A stretch of 64,000 nt of DNA from assembly GCF_933775445.1 (NCBI RefSeq), contig NW_026089405.1, positions 1-64,000 of the forward strand, read 5' to 3'. Position numbers and translations under genes: made by a program. The DNA is from Argentina anserina (lineage: Eukaryota > Streptophyta > Magnoliopsida > Rosales > Rosaceae). This document shows positions 24,284 to 36,200 of this stretch, piece by piece. Each line of letters begins with the position of its first letter. Positions within the stretch are counted from its first letter, which is position 1. A model generated the notes under the pieces. The model was not told the origin of the DNA. It was given only the letters and a program-made list of their open reading frames with translations, and did not search any database.

Positions 24284-27200
24284 ATTGAATTTTAGAGTGT
24301 TTCCAGTGTGGGCGTGTGTTTCTTTCAAACTGAGTATCTTTCTATCGTTTGAGTATGTTTACTATTGCAATTTGAGTATCTTTTCAATTCTCGTTTGAGT
24401 ATCTTTCTGAACGGCTTTCGATGCGAGTTTTTCTTGAATTTGAGAGTGTTTCCAGTGTGGGCGTGTGTTTCTTTCAAACTGAGTATCTTTTTACCGTTTG
24501 AGTATGTTTACTATTGCACTTTGAGTATCTTTTCCATTCTCGTTTGAGTATCTTTTTGTAAGCCTTTCTGATGCGAGTTTCTATTGAATTTGAGAGTGTT
24601 TCCAGTGTGGGCGTGTGTTTCTTTCAAACTGAGTATCTTTCTACCGTTTGAGTATGTTTACTATTGCACTTTGAGTATCTTTTAAATTCTCGTTTGAGTA
24701 TCTTTCTGTAAGCCTTTCTGATGCGAGTTTCTATTGAATTTTAGAGTGTTTCCAGTGTGGGCGTGTGTTTCTTTCAAACTGAGTATCTTTCTACTGTTTG
24801 AGTATGTTTACTATTGCACTTTGAGTATCTTTTCAATTCTCATTTGAGTATCTTTCTGTAAGCCTTTCTGATGCGAGTTTCTATTGAATTTAAGAGTGTT
24901 TCTAATGTGGCGTGTGTTTGTTTCAAACTGAGTATCTTTCTATCGTTTGAGTATGTTTACTATTACAATTTGAGTATCTTTTCAATTCTCGTTTGAGTAT
25001 CTTTCTGAACGGCTTTCGATGCGAGTTTTTCTTGAGTTTGAGAGTGTTTCCAGTGTGGGCGTGTGTTTCTTTCAAACTGAGTATCTTTCTACCGTTTGAG
25101 TATGTTTACTATTGCACTTTGAGTATCTTTTCAATTCTCATTTGAGTATCTTTCTGAACGGCTTTCGATGCGAGTTTTTCTTGAATTTGAGAGTGTTTCT
25201 AGTGTGGGCGTGTGTTTGTTTCTGATGCGAGTTTCTATTGAATTTTAGAGTGTTTCCAGTGTGGGCGTGTGTTTCTTTCAAACTGAGTATCTTTCTATCG
25301 TTTGAGTATGTTTACTATTGCAATTTGAGTATCTTTTCAATTCTCGTTTGAGTATCTTTCTGAACGGCTTTCGATGCGAGTTTTTCTTGAATTTGAGAGT
25401 GTTTCCAGTGTGGGCGTGTGTTTCTTTCAAACTGAGTATCTTTCTACCGTTTGAGTATGTTTACTATTGCACTTTGAGTATCTTTTCCATTCTCGTTTGA
25501 GTATCTTTTTGTAAGCCTTTCTGATGCGAGTTTCTATTGAATTTGAGAGTGTTTCCAGTGTGGGCGTGTGTTTCTTTCAAACTGAGAATCTTTCTATCGT
25601 TTGAGTATGTTTACTATTGCAATTTGAGTATCTTTTCAATTCTCGGTTGAGTATCTTTCTGAACGGCTTTCGAACGCGAGTTTCTATTGAATTTGAGAGT
25701 GTTTCCAGTGTGGGCGTGTGTTTCTTTCAAACTGAGTATCTTTCTACCGTTTGAGTATGTTTACTATTGCACTTTGAGTATCTTTTAAATTCTCGTTTGA
25801 GTATCTTTCTGTAAGCTTTTCTGATGCGAGTTTTTCTTGAATTTGAGTGTGTTTCCAGTGTCGGCTTGTGTTTCTTTCAAACTGAGTATCTTTCTATCGT
25901 TTGAGTATGTTTACTATTGCAATTTGAGTATCTTTTCAATTCTCGGTTGAGTATCTTTCTGAACGGCTTTCGAATGCGAGTTTCTATTGAATTTGAGAGT
26001 GTTTCCAGTGTGGGCGTGTGTTTCTTTCAAACTGAGTATCTTTCTATCGTTTGAGTATGTTTACTATTGCACTTTGAGTATCTTTTCAATTCTCGTTTGA
26101 GTATCTTTCTTTAAGCCTTTCTGATCTGAGTTTCTATTCAATTTGAGAGTGTTTCCATTGTGGGCGTGTATTTCTTTCAAACTGAGTATCTTTCTATCGT
26201 TTGAGTATGTTTACTGTTGCACTTTGAGTATCTTTTCCATTCTCGTTTGAGTATCTTTCTATAAGCCTTTCTAACGCGAATTTCTATTGAATTTGAGAGT
26301 GTTTCCAGTGTGGGCGTGTGTTTCTTTCAAACTTAGTATCTTTCTATCGTTTGAGTATGTTTACTATTGCAATTTGAGTATCTTTTCAATTCTCGTTTGA
26401 GTATCTTTTTCAACGGCTTTCGATGCGAGTTTTTCTTGAATTTGAGAGTGTTTCCAGTGTGGGCGTGTGTTTCTTTCAAACTGAGTATCTTTTCTATCGT
26501 TTCAGTATATTTACTATAGCAATTTGAGTATCTTTTCAATTCTCGTTTGAGTATCTTTCTGAACGGCTTTCGATGCGAGTTTTTCTTGAATTTGAGAGTG
26601 TTTCCAGTGTGGGCGTGTATTTCTTTCAAACTGAGTATCTTTCTACCGTTTGAGTATGTTTACTATTGCACTTTGAGTATCTTTTAAATTCTCGTTTGAG
26701 TATCTTTCTGTAAGCCTTTCTGATGCGAGTTTCTATTGAATTTTAGAGTGTTTCCAGTGTGGGCGTGTGTTTCTTTCAAACTGAGTATCTTTCTACCGTT
26801 TGAGTATGTTTACTATTGCACTTTGAGTATCTTTTCAATTCTCATTTGAGTATCTTTCTGTAAGCCTTTCTGATGCGAGTTTCTATTGAATTTAAGAGTG
26901 TTTCTAATGTGGGCGTGTGTTTGTTTCAAACTGAGTATCTTTCTATCGTTTGAGTATGTTTACTATTACAATTTGAGTATCTTTTCAATTCTCGTTTGAG
27001 TATCTTTCTGAACGGCTTTCGATGCGAGTTTTTCTTGAGTTTGAGAGTGTTTCCAGTGTGGGCGTGTGTTTCTTTCAAACTGAGTATCTTTCTACCGTTT
27101 GAGTATGTTTACTATTGCACTTTGAGTATCTTTTCAATTCTCATTTGAGTATCTTTCTGAACGGCTTTCGATGCGAGTTTTTCTTGAATTTGAGAGTGTT

Positions 27201-27715
27201 TCTAGTGTGGGCGTGTGTTTGTTTCTGATGCGAGTTTCTATTGAATTTTAGAGTGTTTCCAGTGTGGGCGTGTGTTTCTTTCAAACTGAGTATCTTTCTA
27301 TCGTTTGAGTATGTTTACTATTGCACTTTGAGTATCTTTTCAATTCTCGTTTGAGTATCTTTCTTTAAGCCTTTCTGATCCGAGTTTCTATTCAATTTGA
27401 GAGTGTTTCCAGTGTGGGCGTGTGTTTCTTTCAAACTGAGTATCTTTCTATCGTTTGAGTATGTTTACTGTTGCACTTTGAGTATCTTTTCCATTCTCGT
27501 TTGAGTATCTTTCTATAAGCCTTTCTAACGCGAATTTCTATTGAATTTGAGAGTGTTTCCAGTGTGGGCGTGTGTTTCTTTCAAACTTAGTATCTTTCTA
27601 TCGTTTGAGTATGTTTACTATTGCAATTTGAGTATCTTTTCAATTCTCGTTTGAGTATCTTTTTCAACGGCTTTCGATGCGAGTTTTTCTTGAGTTTGAG
27701 AGTGTTTCTAGTGTG
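24254..27715. repeat. 3,462-bp tandem duplication, left copy
   Basis: About 24 monomers that recur at +3,462: type A monomers at 24,365, 25,318 and 26,333 correspond to 27,827, 28,780 and 29,795. Within it a 953-bp sub-period (24,365 to 25,318) equals six monomers plus one 57-bp piece. The block begins just at a truncated monomer. It contains one unit of the 1,254-bp HOR near its right end, with the private variant CAGTATATTTAC (near 26,509) also seen near 17,281 and 29,972. Confidence 0.88.
24409..24557 (+). repeat. Reference type A monomer, 149 bp
   Basis: Example of the 149-bp monomer class. It begins GAACGGCTTTCGATGCGAG, continues TTTTTCTTGAATTTGAG, then the conserved AGTGTGGGCGTGTG box. 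Three GAGTAT-headed blocks follow, and it ends in a fourth GAGTATCTTT just before the next monomer. Measured from each GAGT word, the six internal blocks are about 19, 23, 23, 28, 17 and 39 bp, which sum to 149. This copy carries the common variants TTTTTACCG, GCACTTTGAG and TTCCATTCTCG. Because 149 is not a multiple of three, any reading frame shifts from one type A monomer to the next. Confidence 0.95.
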
Positions 27716-27732
27716 GGCGTGTGTTTGTTTCT
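27676..27732. other. Composite 57-bp monomer at an internal deletion of a 1,254-bp unit
   Basis: Here TTTTCAACGGC leads directly into a monomer with CTTGAGTTTGAG and then TTTCTAGTG and the TTTGTTTCTGATGCG junction. In intact units these features sit in three different monomers about 600-750 bp apart (compare 31,138, 31,737 and 31,886). About five monomers (748 bp by comparison with the 31-kb unit) are missing and the surviving monomer is a mosaic of all three. This marks the boundary between the two copies of the 3,462-bp duplication. Confidence 0.85.
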
Positions 27733-30700
27733 GATGCGAGTTTCTATTGAATTTTAGAGTGTTTCCAGTGTTGGCGTGTGTTTCTTTCAAACTGAGTATC
27801 TTTCTATCGTTTGAGTATGTTTACTATTGCAATTTGAGTATCTTTTCAATTCTCGTTTGAGTATCTTTCTGAACGGCTTTCGATGCGAGTTTTTCTTGAA
27901 TTTGAGAGTGTTTCCAGTGTGGGCGTGTGTTTCTTTCAAACTGAGTATCTTTTTACCGTTTGAGTATGTTTACTATTGCACTTTGAGTATCTTTTCCATT
28001 CTCGTTTGAGTATCTTTTTGTAAGCCTTTCTGATGCGAGTTTCTATTGAATTTGAGAGTGTTTCCAGTGTGGGCGTGTGTTTCTTTCAAACTGAGTATCT
28101 TTCTACCGTTTGAGTATGTTTACTATTGCACTTTGAGTATCTTTTAAATTCTCGTTTGAGTATCTTTCTGTAAGCCTTTCTGATGCGAGTTTCTATTGAA
28201 TTTTAGAGTGTTTCCAGTGTGGGCGTGTGTTTCTTTCAAACTGAGTATCTTTCTACTGTTTGAGTATGTTTACTATTGCACTTTGAGTATCTTTTCAATT
28301 CTCGTTTGAGTATCTTTCTGTAAGCCTTTCTGATGCGAGTTTCTATTGAATTTAAGAGTGTTTCTAATGTGGCGTGTGTTTGTTTCAAACTGAGTATCTT
28401 TCTATCGTTTGAGTATGTTTACTATTACAATTTGAGTATCTTTTCAATTCTCGTTTGAGTATCTTTCTGAACGGCTTTCGATGCGAGTTTTTCTTGAGTT
28501 TGAGAGTGTTTCCAGTGTGGGCGTGTGTTTCTTTCAAACTGAGTATCTTTCTACCGTTTGAGTATGTTTACTATTGCACTTTGAGTATCTTTTCAATTCT
28601 CATTTGAGTATCTTTCTGAACGGCTTTCGATGCGAGTTTTTCTTGAATTTGAGAGTGTTTCTAGTGTGGGCGTGTGTTTGTTTCTGATGCGAGTTTCTAT
28701 TGAATTTTAGAGTGTTTCCAGTGTGGGCGTGTGTTTCTTTCAAACTGAGTATCTTTCTATCGTTTGAGTATGTTTACTATTGCAATTTGAGTATCTTTTC
28801 AATTCTCGTTTGAGTATCTTTCTGAACGGCTTTCGATGCGAGTTTTTCTTGAATTTGAGAGTGTTTCCAGTGTGGGCGTGTGTTTCTTTCAAACTGAGTA
28901 TCTTTTTACCGTTTGAGTATGTTTACTATTGCACTTTGAGTATCTTTTCCATTCTCGTTTGAGTATCTTTTTGTAAGCCTTTCTGATGCGAGTTTCTATT
29001 GAATTTGAGAGTGTTTCCAGTGTGGGCGTGTGTTTCTTTCAAACTGAGAATCTTTCTATCGTTTGAGTATGTTTACTATTGCAATTTGAGTATCTTTTCA
29101 ATTCTCGGTTGAGTATCTTTCTGAACGGCTTTCGAACGCGAGTTTCTATTGAATTTGAGAGTGTTTCCAGTGTGGGCGTGTATTTCTTTCAAACTGAGTA
29201 TCTTTCTACCGTTTGAGTATGTTTACTATTGCACTTTGAGTATCTTTTAAATTCTCGTTTGAGTATCTTTCTGTAAGCTTTTCTGATGCGAGTTTTTCTT
29301 GAATTTGAGTGTGTTTCCAGTGTCGGCTTGTGTTTCTTTCAAACTGAGTATCTTTCTATCGTTTGAGTATGTTTACTATTGCAATTTGAGTATCTTTTCA
29401 ATTCTCGGTTGAGTATCTTTCTGAACGGCTTTCGAACGCGAGTTTCTATTGAATTTGAGAGTGTTTCCAGTGTGGGCGTGTGTTTCTTTCAAACTGAGTA
29501 TCTTTCTATCGTTTGAGTATGTTTACTATTGCACTTTGAGTATCTTTTCAATTCTCGTTTGAGTATCTTTCTTTAAGCCTTTCTGATCTGAGTTTCTATT
29601 CAATTTGAGAGTGTTTCCATTGTGGGCGTGTATTTCTTTCAAACTGAGTATCTTTCTATCGTTTGAGTATGTTTACTGTTGCACTTTGAGTATCTTTTCC
29701 ATTCTCGTTTGAGTATCTTTCTATAAGCCTTTCTAACGCGAATTTCTATTGAATTTGAGAGTGTTTCCAGTGTGGGCGTGTGTTTCTTTCAAACTTAGTA
29801 TCTTTCTATCGTTTGAGTATGTTTACTATTGCAATTTGAGTATCTTTTCAATTCTCGTTTGAGTATCTTTTTCAACGGCTTTCGATGCGAGTTTTTCTTG
29901 AATTTGAGAGTGTTTCCAGTGTGGGCGTGTGTTTCTTTCAAACTGAGTATCTTTTCTATCGTTTCAGTATATTTACTATAGCAATTTGAGTATCTTTTCA
30001 ATTCTCGTTTGAGTATCTTTCTGAACGGCTTTCGATGCGAGTTTTTCTTGAATTTGAGAGTGTTTCCAGTGTGGGCGTGTGTTTCTTTCAAACTGAGTAT
30101 CTTTCTACCGTTTGAGTATGTTTACTATTGCACTTTGAGTATCTTTTAAATTCTCGTTTGAGTATCTTTCTGTAAGCCTTTCTGATGCGAGTTTCTATTG
30201 AATTTTAGAGTGTTTCCAGTGTGGGCGTGTGTTTCTTTCAAACTGAGTATCTTTCTACCGTTTGAGTATGTTTACTATTGCACTTTGAGTATCTTTTCAA
30301 TTCTCATTTGAGTATCTTTCTGTAAGCCTTTCTGATGCGAGTTTCTATTGAATTTAAGAGTGTTTCTAATGTGGGCGTGTGTTTGTTTCAAACTGAGTAT
30401 CTTTCTATCGTTTGAGTATGTTTACTATTACAATTTGAGTATCTTTTCAATTCTCGTTTGAGTATCTTTCTGAACGGCTTTCGATGCGAGTTTTTCTTGA
30501 GTTTGAGAGTGTTTCCAGTGTGGGCGTGTGTTTCTTTCAAACTGAGTATCTTTCTACCGTTTGAGTATGTTTACTATTGCACTTTGAGTATCTTTTCAAT
30601 TCTCATTTGAGTATCTTTCTGAACGGCTTTCGATGCGAGTTTTTCTTGAATTTGAGAGTGTTTCTAGTGTGGGCGTGTGTTTGTTTCTGATGCGAGTTTC

Positions 30701-31177
30701 TATTGAATTTTAGAGTGTTTCCAGTGTGGGCGTGTGTTTCTTTCAAACTGAGTATCTTTCTATCGTTTGAGTATGTTTACTATTGCACTTTGAGTATCTT
30801 TTCAATTCTCGTTTGAGTATCTTTCTTTAAGCCTTTCTGATCCGAGTTTCTATTCAATTTGAGAGTGTTTCCAGTGTGGGCGTGTGTTTCTTTCAAACTG
30901 AGTATCTTTCTATCGTTTGAGTATGTTTACTGTTGCACTTTGAGTATCTTTTCCATTCTCGTTTGAGTATCTTTCTATAAGCCTTTCTAACGCGAATTTC
31001 TATTGAATTTGAGAGTGTTTCCAGTGTGGGCGTGTGTTTCTTTCAAACTTAGTATCTTTCTATCGTTTGAGTATGTTTACTATTGCAATTTGAGTATCTT
31101 TTCAATTCTCGTTTGAGTATCTTTTTCAACGGCTTTCGATGCGAGTTTTTCTTGAATTTGAGAGTGTTTCCAGTGTG
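27716..31177. repeat. 3,462-bp tandem duplication, right copy
   Basis: Right copy of 24,254-27,715, nearly identical. Examples of single-base differences: TTTTTACCG near 28,902 where the left copy has TTTCTACCG, CGTGTATTTC near 29,182 where the left copy has CGTGTGTTTC, and TTCGAACGCGAG near 29,432 where the left copy has TTCGAATGCGAG. It runs on into intact units of the 1,254-bp HOR, which the left copy lacks because of the deletion at 27.68 kb. Confidence 0.88.
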
Positions 31178-32690
31178 GGCGTGTGTTTCTTTCAAACTGA
31201 GTATCTTTTCTATCGTTTCAGTATGTTTACTATAGCAATTTGAGTATCTTTTCAATTCTCGTTTGAGTATCTTTCTGAACGGCTTTCGATGCGAGTTTTT
31301 CTTGAATTTGAGAGTGTTTCCAGTGTGGGCGTGTGTTTCTTTCAAACTGAGTATCTTTCTACCGTTTGAGTATGTTTACTATTGCACTTTGAGTATCTTT
31401 TAAATTCTCGTTTGAGTATCTTTCTGTAAGCCTTTCTGATGCGAGTTTCTATTGAATTTTAGAGTGTTTCCAGTGTGGGCGTGTGTTTCTTTCAAACTGA
31501 GTATCTTTCTACCGTTTGAGTATGTTTACTATTGCACTTTGAGTATCTTTTCAATTCTCATTTGAGTATCTTTTTGTAAGCCTTTCTGATGCGAGTTTCT
31601 ATTGAATTTAAGAGTGTTTCTAATGTGGGCGTGTGTTTGTTTCAAACTGAGTATCTTTCTATCGTTTGAGTAAGTTTACTATTACAATTTGAGTATCTTT
31701 TCAATTCTCGTTTGAGTATCTTTCTGAACGGCTTTCGATGCGAGTTTTTCTTGAGTTTGAGAGTGTTTCCAGTGTGGGCGTGTGTTTCTTTCAAACTGAG
31801 TATCTTTCTACCGTTTGAGTATGTTTACTATTGCACTTTGAGTATCTTTTCAATTCTCATTTGAGTATCTTTCTGAACGGCTTTCGATGCGAGTTTTTCT
31901 TGAATTTGAGAGTGTTTCTAGTGTGGGCGTGTGTTTGTTTCTGATGCGAGTTTCTATTGAATTTTAGAGTGTTTCCAGTGTGGGCGTGTGTTTCTTACAA
32001 ACTGAGTATCTTTCTATCGTTTGAGTATGTTTACTATTGCACTTTGAGTATCTTTTCAATTCTCGTTTGAGTATCTTTCTTTAAGCCTTTCTGATCCGAG
32101 TTTCTATTCAATTTGAGAGTGTTTCCAGTGTGGGCGTGTGTTTCTTTCAAACTGAGTATCTTTCTATCGTTTGAGTATGTTTACTGTTGCACTTTGAGTA
32201 TCTTTTCCATTCTCGTTTGAGTATCTTTCTATAAGCCTTTCTAACGCGAATTTCTATTGAATTTGAGAGTGTTTCCAGTGTGGGCGTGTGTTTCTTTCAA
32301 ACTTAGTATCTTTCTGTCGTTTGAGTATGTTTACTATTGCAATTTGAGTATCTTTTCAATTCTCGTTTGAGTATCTTTTTCAACGGCTTTCGATGCGAGT
32401 TTTTCCTGAATTTGAGAGTGTTTCCAGTGTGGGCGTGTGTTTCTTTCAAACTGAGTATCTTTTCTATCGTTTCAGTATGTTTACTATAGCAATTTGAGTA
32501 TCTTTTCAATTCTCGTTTGAGTATCTTTCTGAACGGCTTTCGATGCGAGTTTTTCTTGAATTTGAGAGTGTTTCCAGTGTGGGCGTGTATTTCTTTCAAA
32601 CTGAGTATCTTTCTACCGTTTGAGTATGTTTACTATTGCACTTTGAGTATCTTTTAAATTCTCGTTTGAGTATCTTTCTGTAAGCCTTTC
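29446..32690. repeat. Second run of the 1,254-bp HOR (about 2.6 copies)
   Basis: Same nine-monomer unit as at 16.8-24.3 kb, with landmarks at 29,787, 31,041 and 32,295, each 1,254 bp apart. Variant combinations follow the same order as the first three units of the earlier run: the CAGTATATTTAC type, then the type with CTTTTTGTAAGCC, then the type with TTTTTCCTGAATTTG and CTGTCGTTTGAG. The third unit breaks off near 32,690, where one expected B monomer is missing. Confidence 0.9.
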
Positions 32691-33285
32691 TGATGCGAGT
32701 TTCTATTGAATTTAAGAGTGTTTCTAATGTGGCGTGTGTTTGTTTCAAACTGAGTATCTTTCTATCGTTTGAGTATGTTTACTATTACAATTTGAGTATC
32801 TTTTCAATTCTCGTTTGAGTATCTTTCTGAACGGCTTTCGATGCGAGTTTTTCTTGAGTTTGAGAGTGTTTCCAGTGTGGGCGTGTGTTTCTTTCAAACT
32901 GAGTATCTTTCTACTGTTTGAGTATGTTTACTATTGCACTTTGAGTATCTTTTCAATTCTCATTTGAGTATCTTTCTGTAAGCCTTTCTGATGCGAGTTT
33001 CTATTGAATTTAAGAGTGTTTCTAATGTGGCGTGTGTTTGTTTCAAACTGAGTATCTTTCTATCGTTTGAGTATGTTTACTATTACAATTTGAGTATCTT
33101 TTCAATTCTCGTTTGAGTATCTTTCTGAACGGCTTTCGATGCGAGTTTTTCTTGAGTTTGAGAGTGTTTCCAGTGTGGGCGTGTGTTTCTTTCAAACTGA
33201 GTATCTTTCTACCGTTTGAGTATGTTTACTATTGCACTTTGAGTATCTTTTCAATTCTCATTTGAGTATCTTTCTGAACGGCTTT
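32690..33285. repeat. 298-bp dimer duplicated in tandem
   Basis: Two copies of a B-A pair at 32,690-32,987 and 32,988-33,285. Both carry TCTAATGTGGCGTGTG, one G shorter than usual, and CTTGAGTTTGAG. The single-base loss makes the B monomer 149 bp and the dimer 298 bp. The same shortened GTGGCG allele occurs near 23,955, 24,907 and 28,370, so the dimer derives from the neighbouring HORs. Confidence 0.88.
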
Positions 33286-36200
33286 CGATGCGAGTTTTTC
33301 TTGAATTTGAGAGTGTTTCTAGTGTGGGCGTGTGTTTGTTTCTGATGCGAGTTTCTATTGAATTTTAGAGTGTTTCCAGTGTGGGCGTGTGTTTCTTTCA
33401 AACTGAGTATCTTTCTATCGTTTGAGTATGTTTACTATTGCAATTTGAGTATCTTTTCAATTCTCGTTTGAGTATCTTTCTGAACGGCTTTCGATGCGAG
33501 TTTTTCTTGAATTTGAGAGTGTTTCCAGTGTGGGCGTGTGTTTCTTTCAAACTGAGTATCTTTTTACCGTTTGAGTATGTTTACTATTGCACTTTGAGTA
33601 TCTTTTCCATTCTCGTTTGAGTATCTTTTTGTAAGCCTTTCTGATGCGAGTTTCTATTGAATTTGAGAGTGTTTCCAGTGTGGGCGTGTGTTTCTTTCAA
33701 ACTGAGTATCTTTCTATCGTTTGAGTATGTTTACTATTGCACTTTGAGTATCTTTTCCATTCTCGTTTGAGTATCTTTCTGTAAGCCTTTCTGATGCGAG
33801 TTTTTCTTGAATTTGAGTGTGTTTCCAGTGTCGGCTTGTGTTTCTTTCAAACTGAGTATCTTTCTATCGTTTGAGTATGTTTACTATTGCAATTTGAGTA
33901 TCTTTTCAATTCTCGGTTGAGTATCTTTCTGAACGGCTTTCGAACGCGAGTTTCTATTGAATTTGAGAGTGTTTCCAGTGTGGGCGTGTATTTCTTTCAA
34001 ACTGAGTATCTTTCTACCGTTTGAGTATGTTTACTATTGCACTTTGAGTATCTTTTCAATTCTCGTTTGAGTATCTTTCTGTAAGCCTTTCTGATGCGAG
34101 TTTTTCTTGAATTTGAGAGTGTTTCCAGTGTGGGCGTGTGTTTCTCTCAAACTGAGTATCTTTTTACCGTTTGAGTATGTTTACTATTGCACTTTGAGTA
34201 TCTTTTCAATTCTCGTTTGAGTATCTTTCTGTAAGCCTTTCTGATGCGAGTTTTTCTTGAATTTGAGTGTGTTTCCAGTGTGGGCTTGTGTTTCTTTCAA
34301 ACTGAGTATCTTTCTATCGTTTGAGTATGTTGACTATTGCAATTTGAGTATCTTTTCAATTCTCGGTTGAGTATCTTTCTGAACGGCTTTCGAACGCGAG
34401 TTTGTATTGAATTTGAGAGTGTTTCCAGTGTGGGCGTGTGTTTCTTTCAAACTGAGTATCTTTCTATCGTTTGAGTATGTTTACTATTGCACTTTGAGTA
34501 TCTTTTCAATTCTCGTTTGAGTATCTTTCTTTAAGCCTTTCTGATCCGAGTTTCTATTTAATTTGAGAGTGTTTCCAGTGTGGGCGTGTGTTTCTTTCAA
34601 ACTGAGTATCTTTCTATCGTTTGAGTATGTTTACTATTGCACTTTGAGTATCTTTTCAATTCTCGTTTGAGTATCTTTCTATAAGCCTTTCTGACGCGAA
34701 TTTCTATTGAATTTGAGAGTGTTTCCAGTGTGGGCGTGTGTTTCTTTCAAACTGAGTATCTTTCTATCGTTTGAGTATGTTTACTATTGCACTTTGAGTA
34801 TCTTTTCAATTCTCGTTTGAGTATCTTTCTATAAGGCTTTCTGATGCGAGTTTCTATTGAATTTTAGAGTGTTTCCAGTGTGGGCGTGTGTTTCTTTCAA
34901 ACTGAGTATCTTTCTATCGTTTGAGTATGTTTACTATTGCAATTTGAGTATCTTTTCAATTCTCGTTAGAGTATCTTTTTCAACGGCTTTCTATGCGAGG
35001 TTTTCTTGAATTTGAGAGTGTTTCCAGTGTGGGCGGGTGTTTCTTTCAAACTGAGTATCTTTCTATCGTTTGAGTATTTTTACTATTGCAATTTGCGTAT
35101 CTTTTCAATTTTCGTTTGAGTATCTTTCTGTAAGGCTTTCTGATGCGAGTTTCTATTGAATTTTAGAGTGTTTCCAGTGTGGGCGTGTGTTTCTTTCAAA
35201 CTGAGTATCTTTCTATCGTTTGAGTATGTTTACTATTGCAATTTGAGTATCTTTTCAATTCTCGTTTGAGTATCTTTTTGAACGGCTTTCGATGCGAGTT
35301 TTTCTTGAATTTGAGAGTGTTTCCAGTGTGGGCGTGTGTTTCTTTCAAACTGAGTATCTTTCTATCGTTTGAGTATGTTTACTATTGCACTTTGAGTATC
35401 TTTTCAATTCTCGTTTGAGTATCTTTCTGTAAGCCTTTCTGATGCGAGTTTCTATTGACTTTTAGAGTGTTTCCAGTGTGGGCGTGTGTTTCTTTCAAAC
35501 TGAGTATCTTTTCTATCGTTTCAGTATGTTTACTATTGCAATTTGAGTATCTTTTCAATTCTCGTTTGAGTATCTTTCTGAACGGCTTTCGATGCGAGTT
35601 TTTCTTGAATTTGAGAGTGTTTCCACTGTGGGCGTGTATTTCTTTCAAACTGAGTATCTTTCTACCGTTTGAGTATGTTTACTATTGCACTTTGAGTATC
35701 TTTTAAATTCTCGTTTGAGTATCTTTCTGTAAGCCTTTCTGATGTGAGTTTCTATTGAATTTGAGAGTGTTTCCAGTGTGGGCGTGTGTTTCTTTCAAAC
35801 TGAGTATCTTTCTACCGTTTAAGTATGTTTACTATTGCACTTTGAGTATCTTTTCAATTCTTGTTTGAGTATCTTTCTGAACGGCTTTCGATGCGAGTTT
35901 TTCTTGAATTTGAGAGTGTTTCCAGTGTGGGCGTGTGTTTCTTTCAAACTGAGTATCTTTCTACCGTTTGAGTATGTTTACTATTGCACTTTGAGTATCT
36001 TTTCCATTCTCGTTTGAGTATCTTTCTGTAAGCCTTTCTTATGCGAGTTTCTATTGAATTTGAGAGTGTTTCCAGTGTGGGCGTGTGTTTCTTTCAAACT
36101 GAGTATCTTTCTATCGTTTGAGTATGTTTACTATTGCACTTTGAGTATCTTTTCAATTCTCGTTTGAGTATCTTTCTGTAAGCCTTTCTGATGCGAGTTT

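Noticed and set aside
24447..24477. The GTGGGCGTG box as a promoter element
   Set aside because: Resemblance to GC/GT boxes alone does not show a promoter; there is no gene beside it and it recurs in every monomer. I list it only as a conserved box to test.
24409..24557. CENP-B box in the monomer
   Set aside because: TTTCGATGCGAG has a TTCG start like the core NTTCGNNNNANNCGGGN, but the required CGGG part is not present on either strand of the A or B monomer. GAACGCGAG variants do not fit either.
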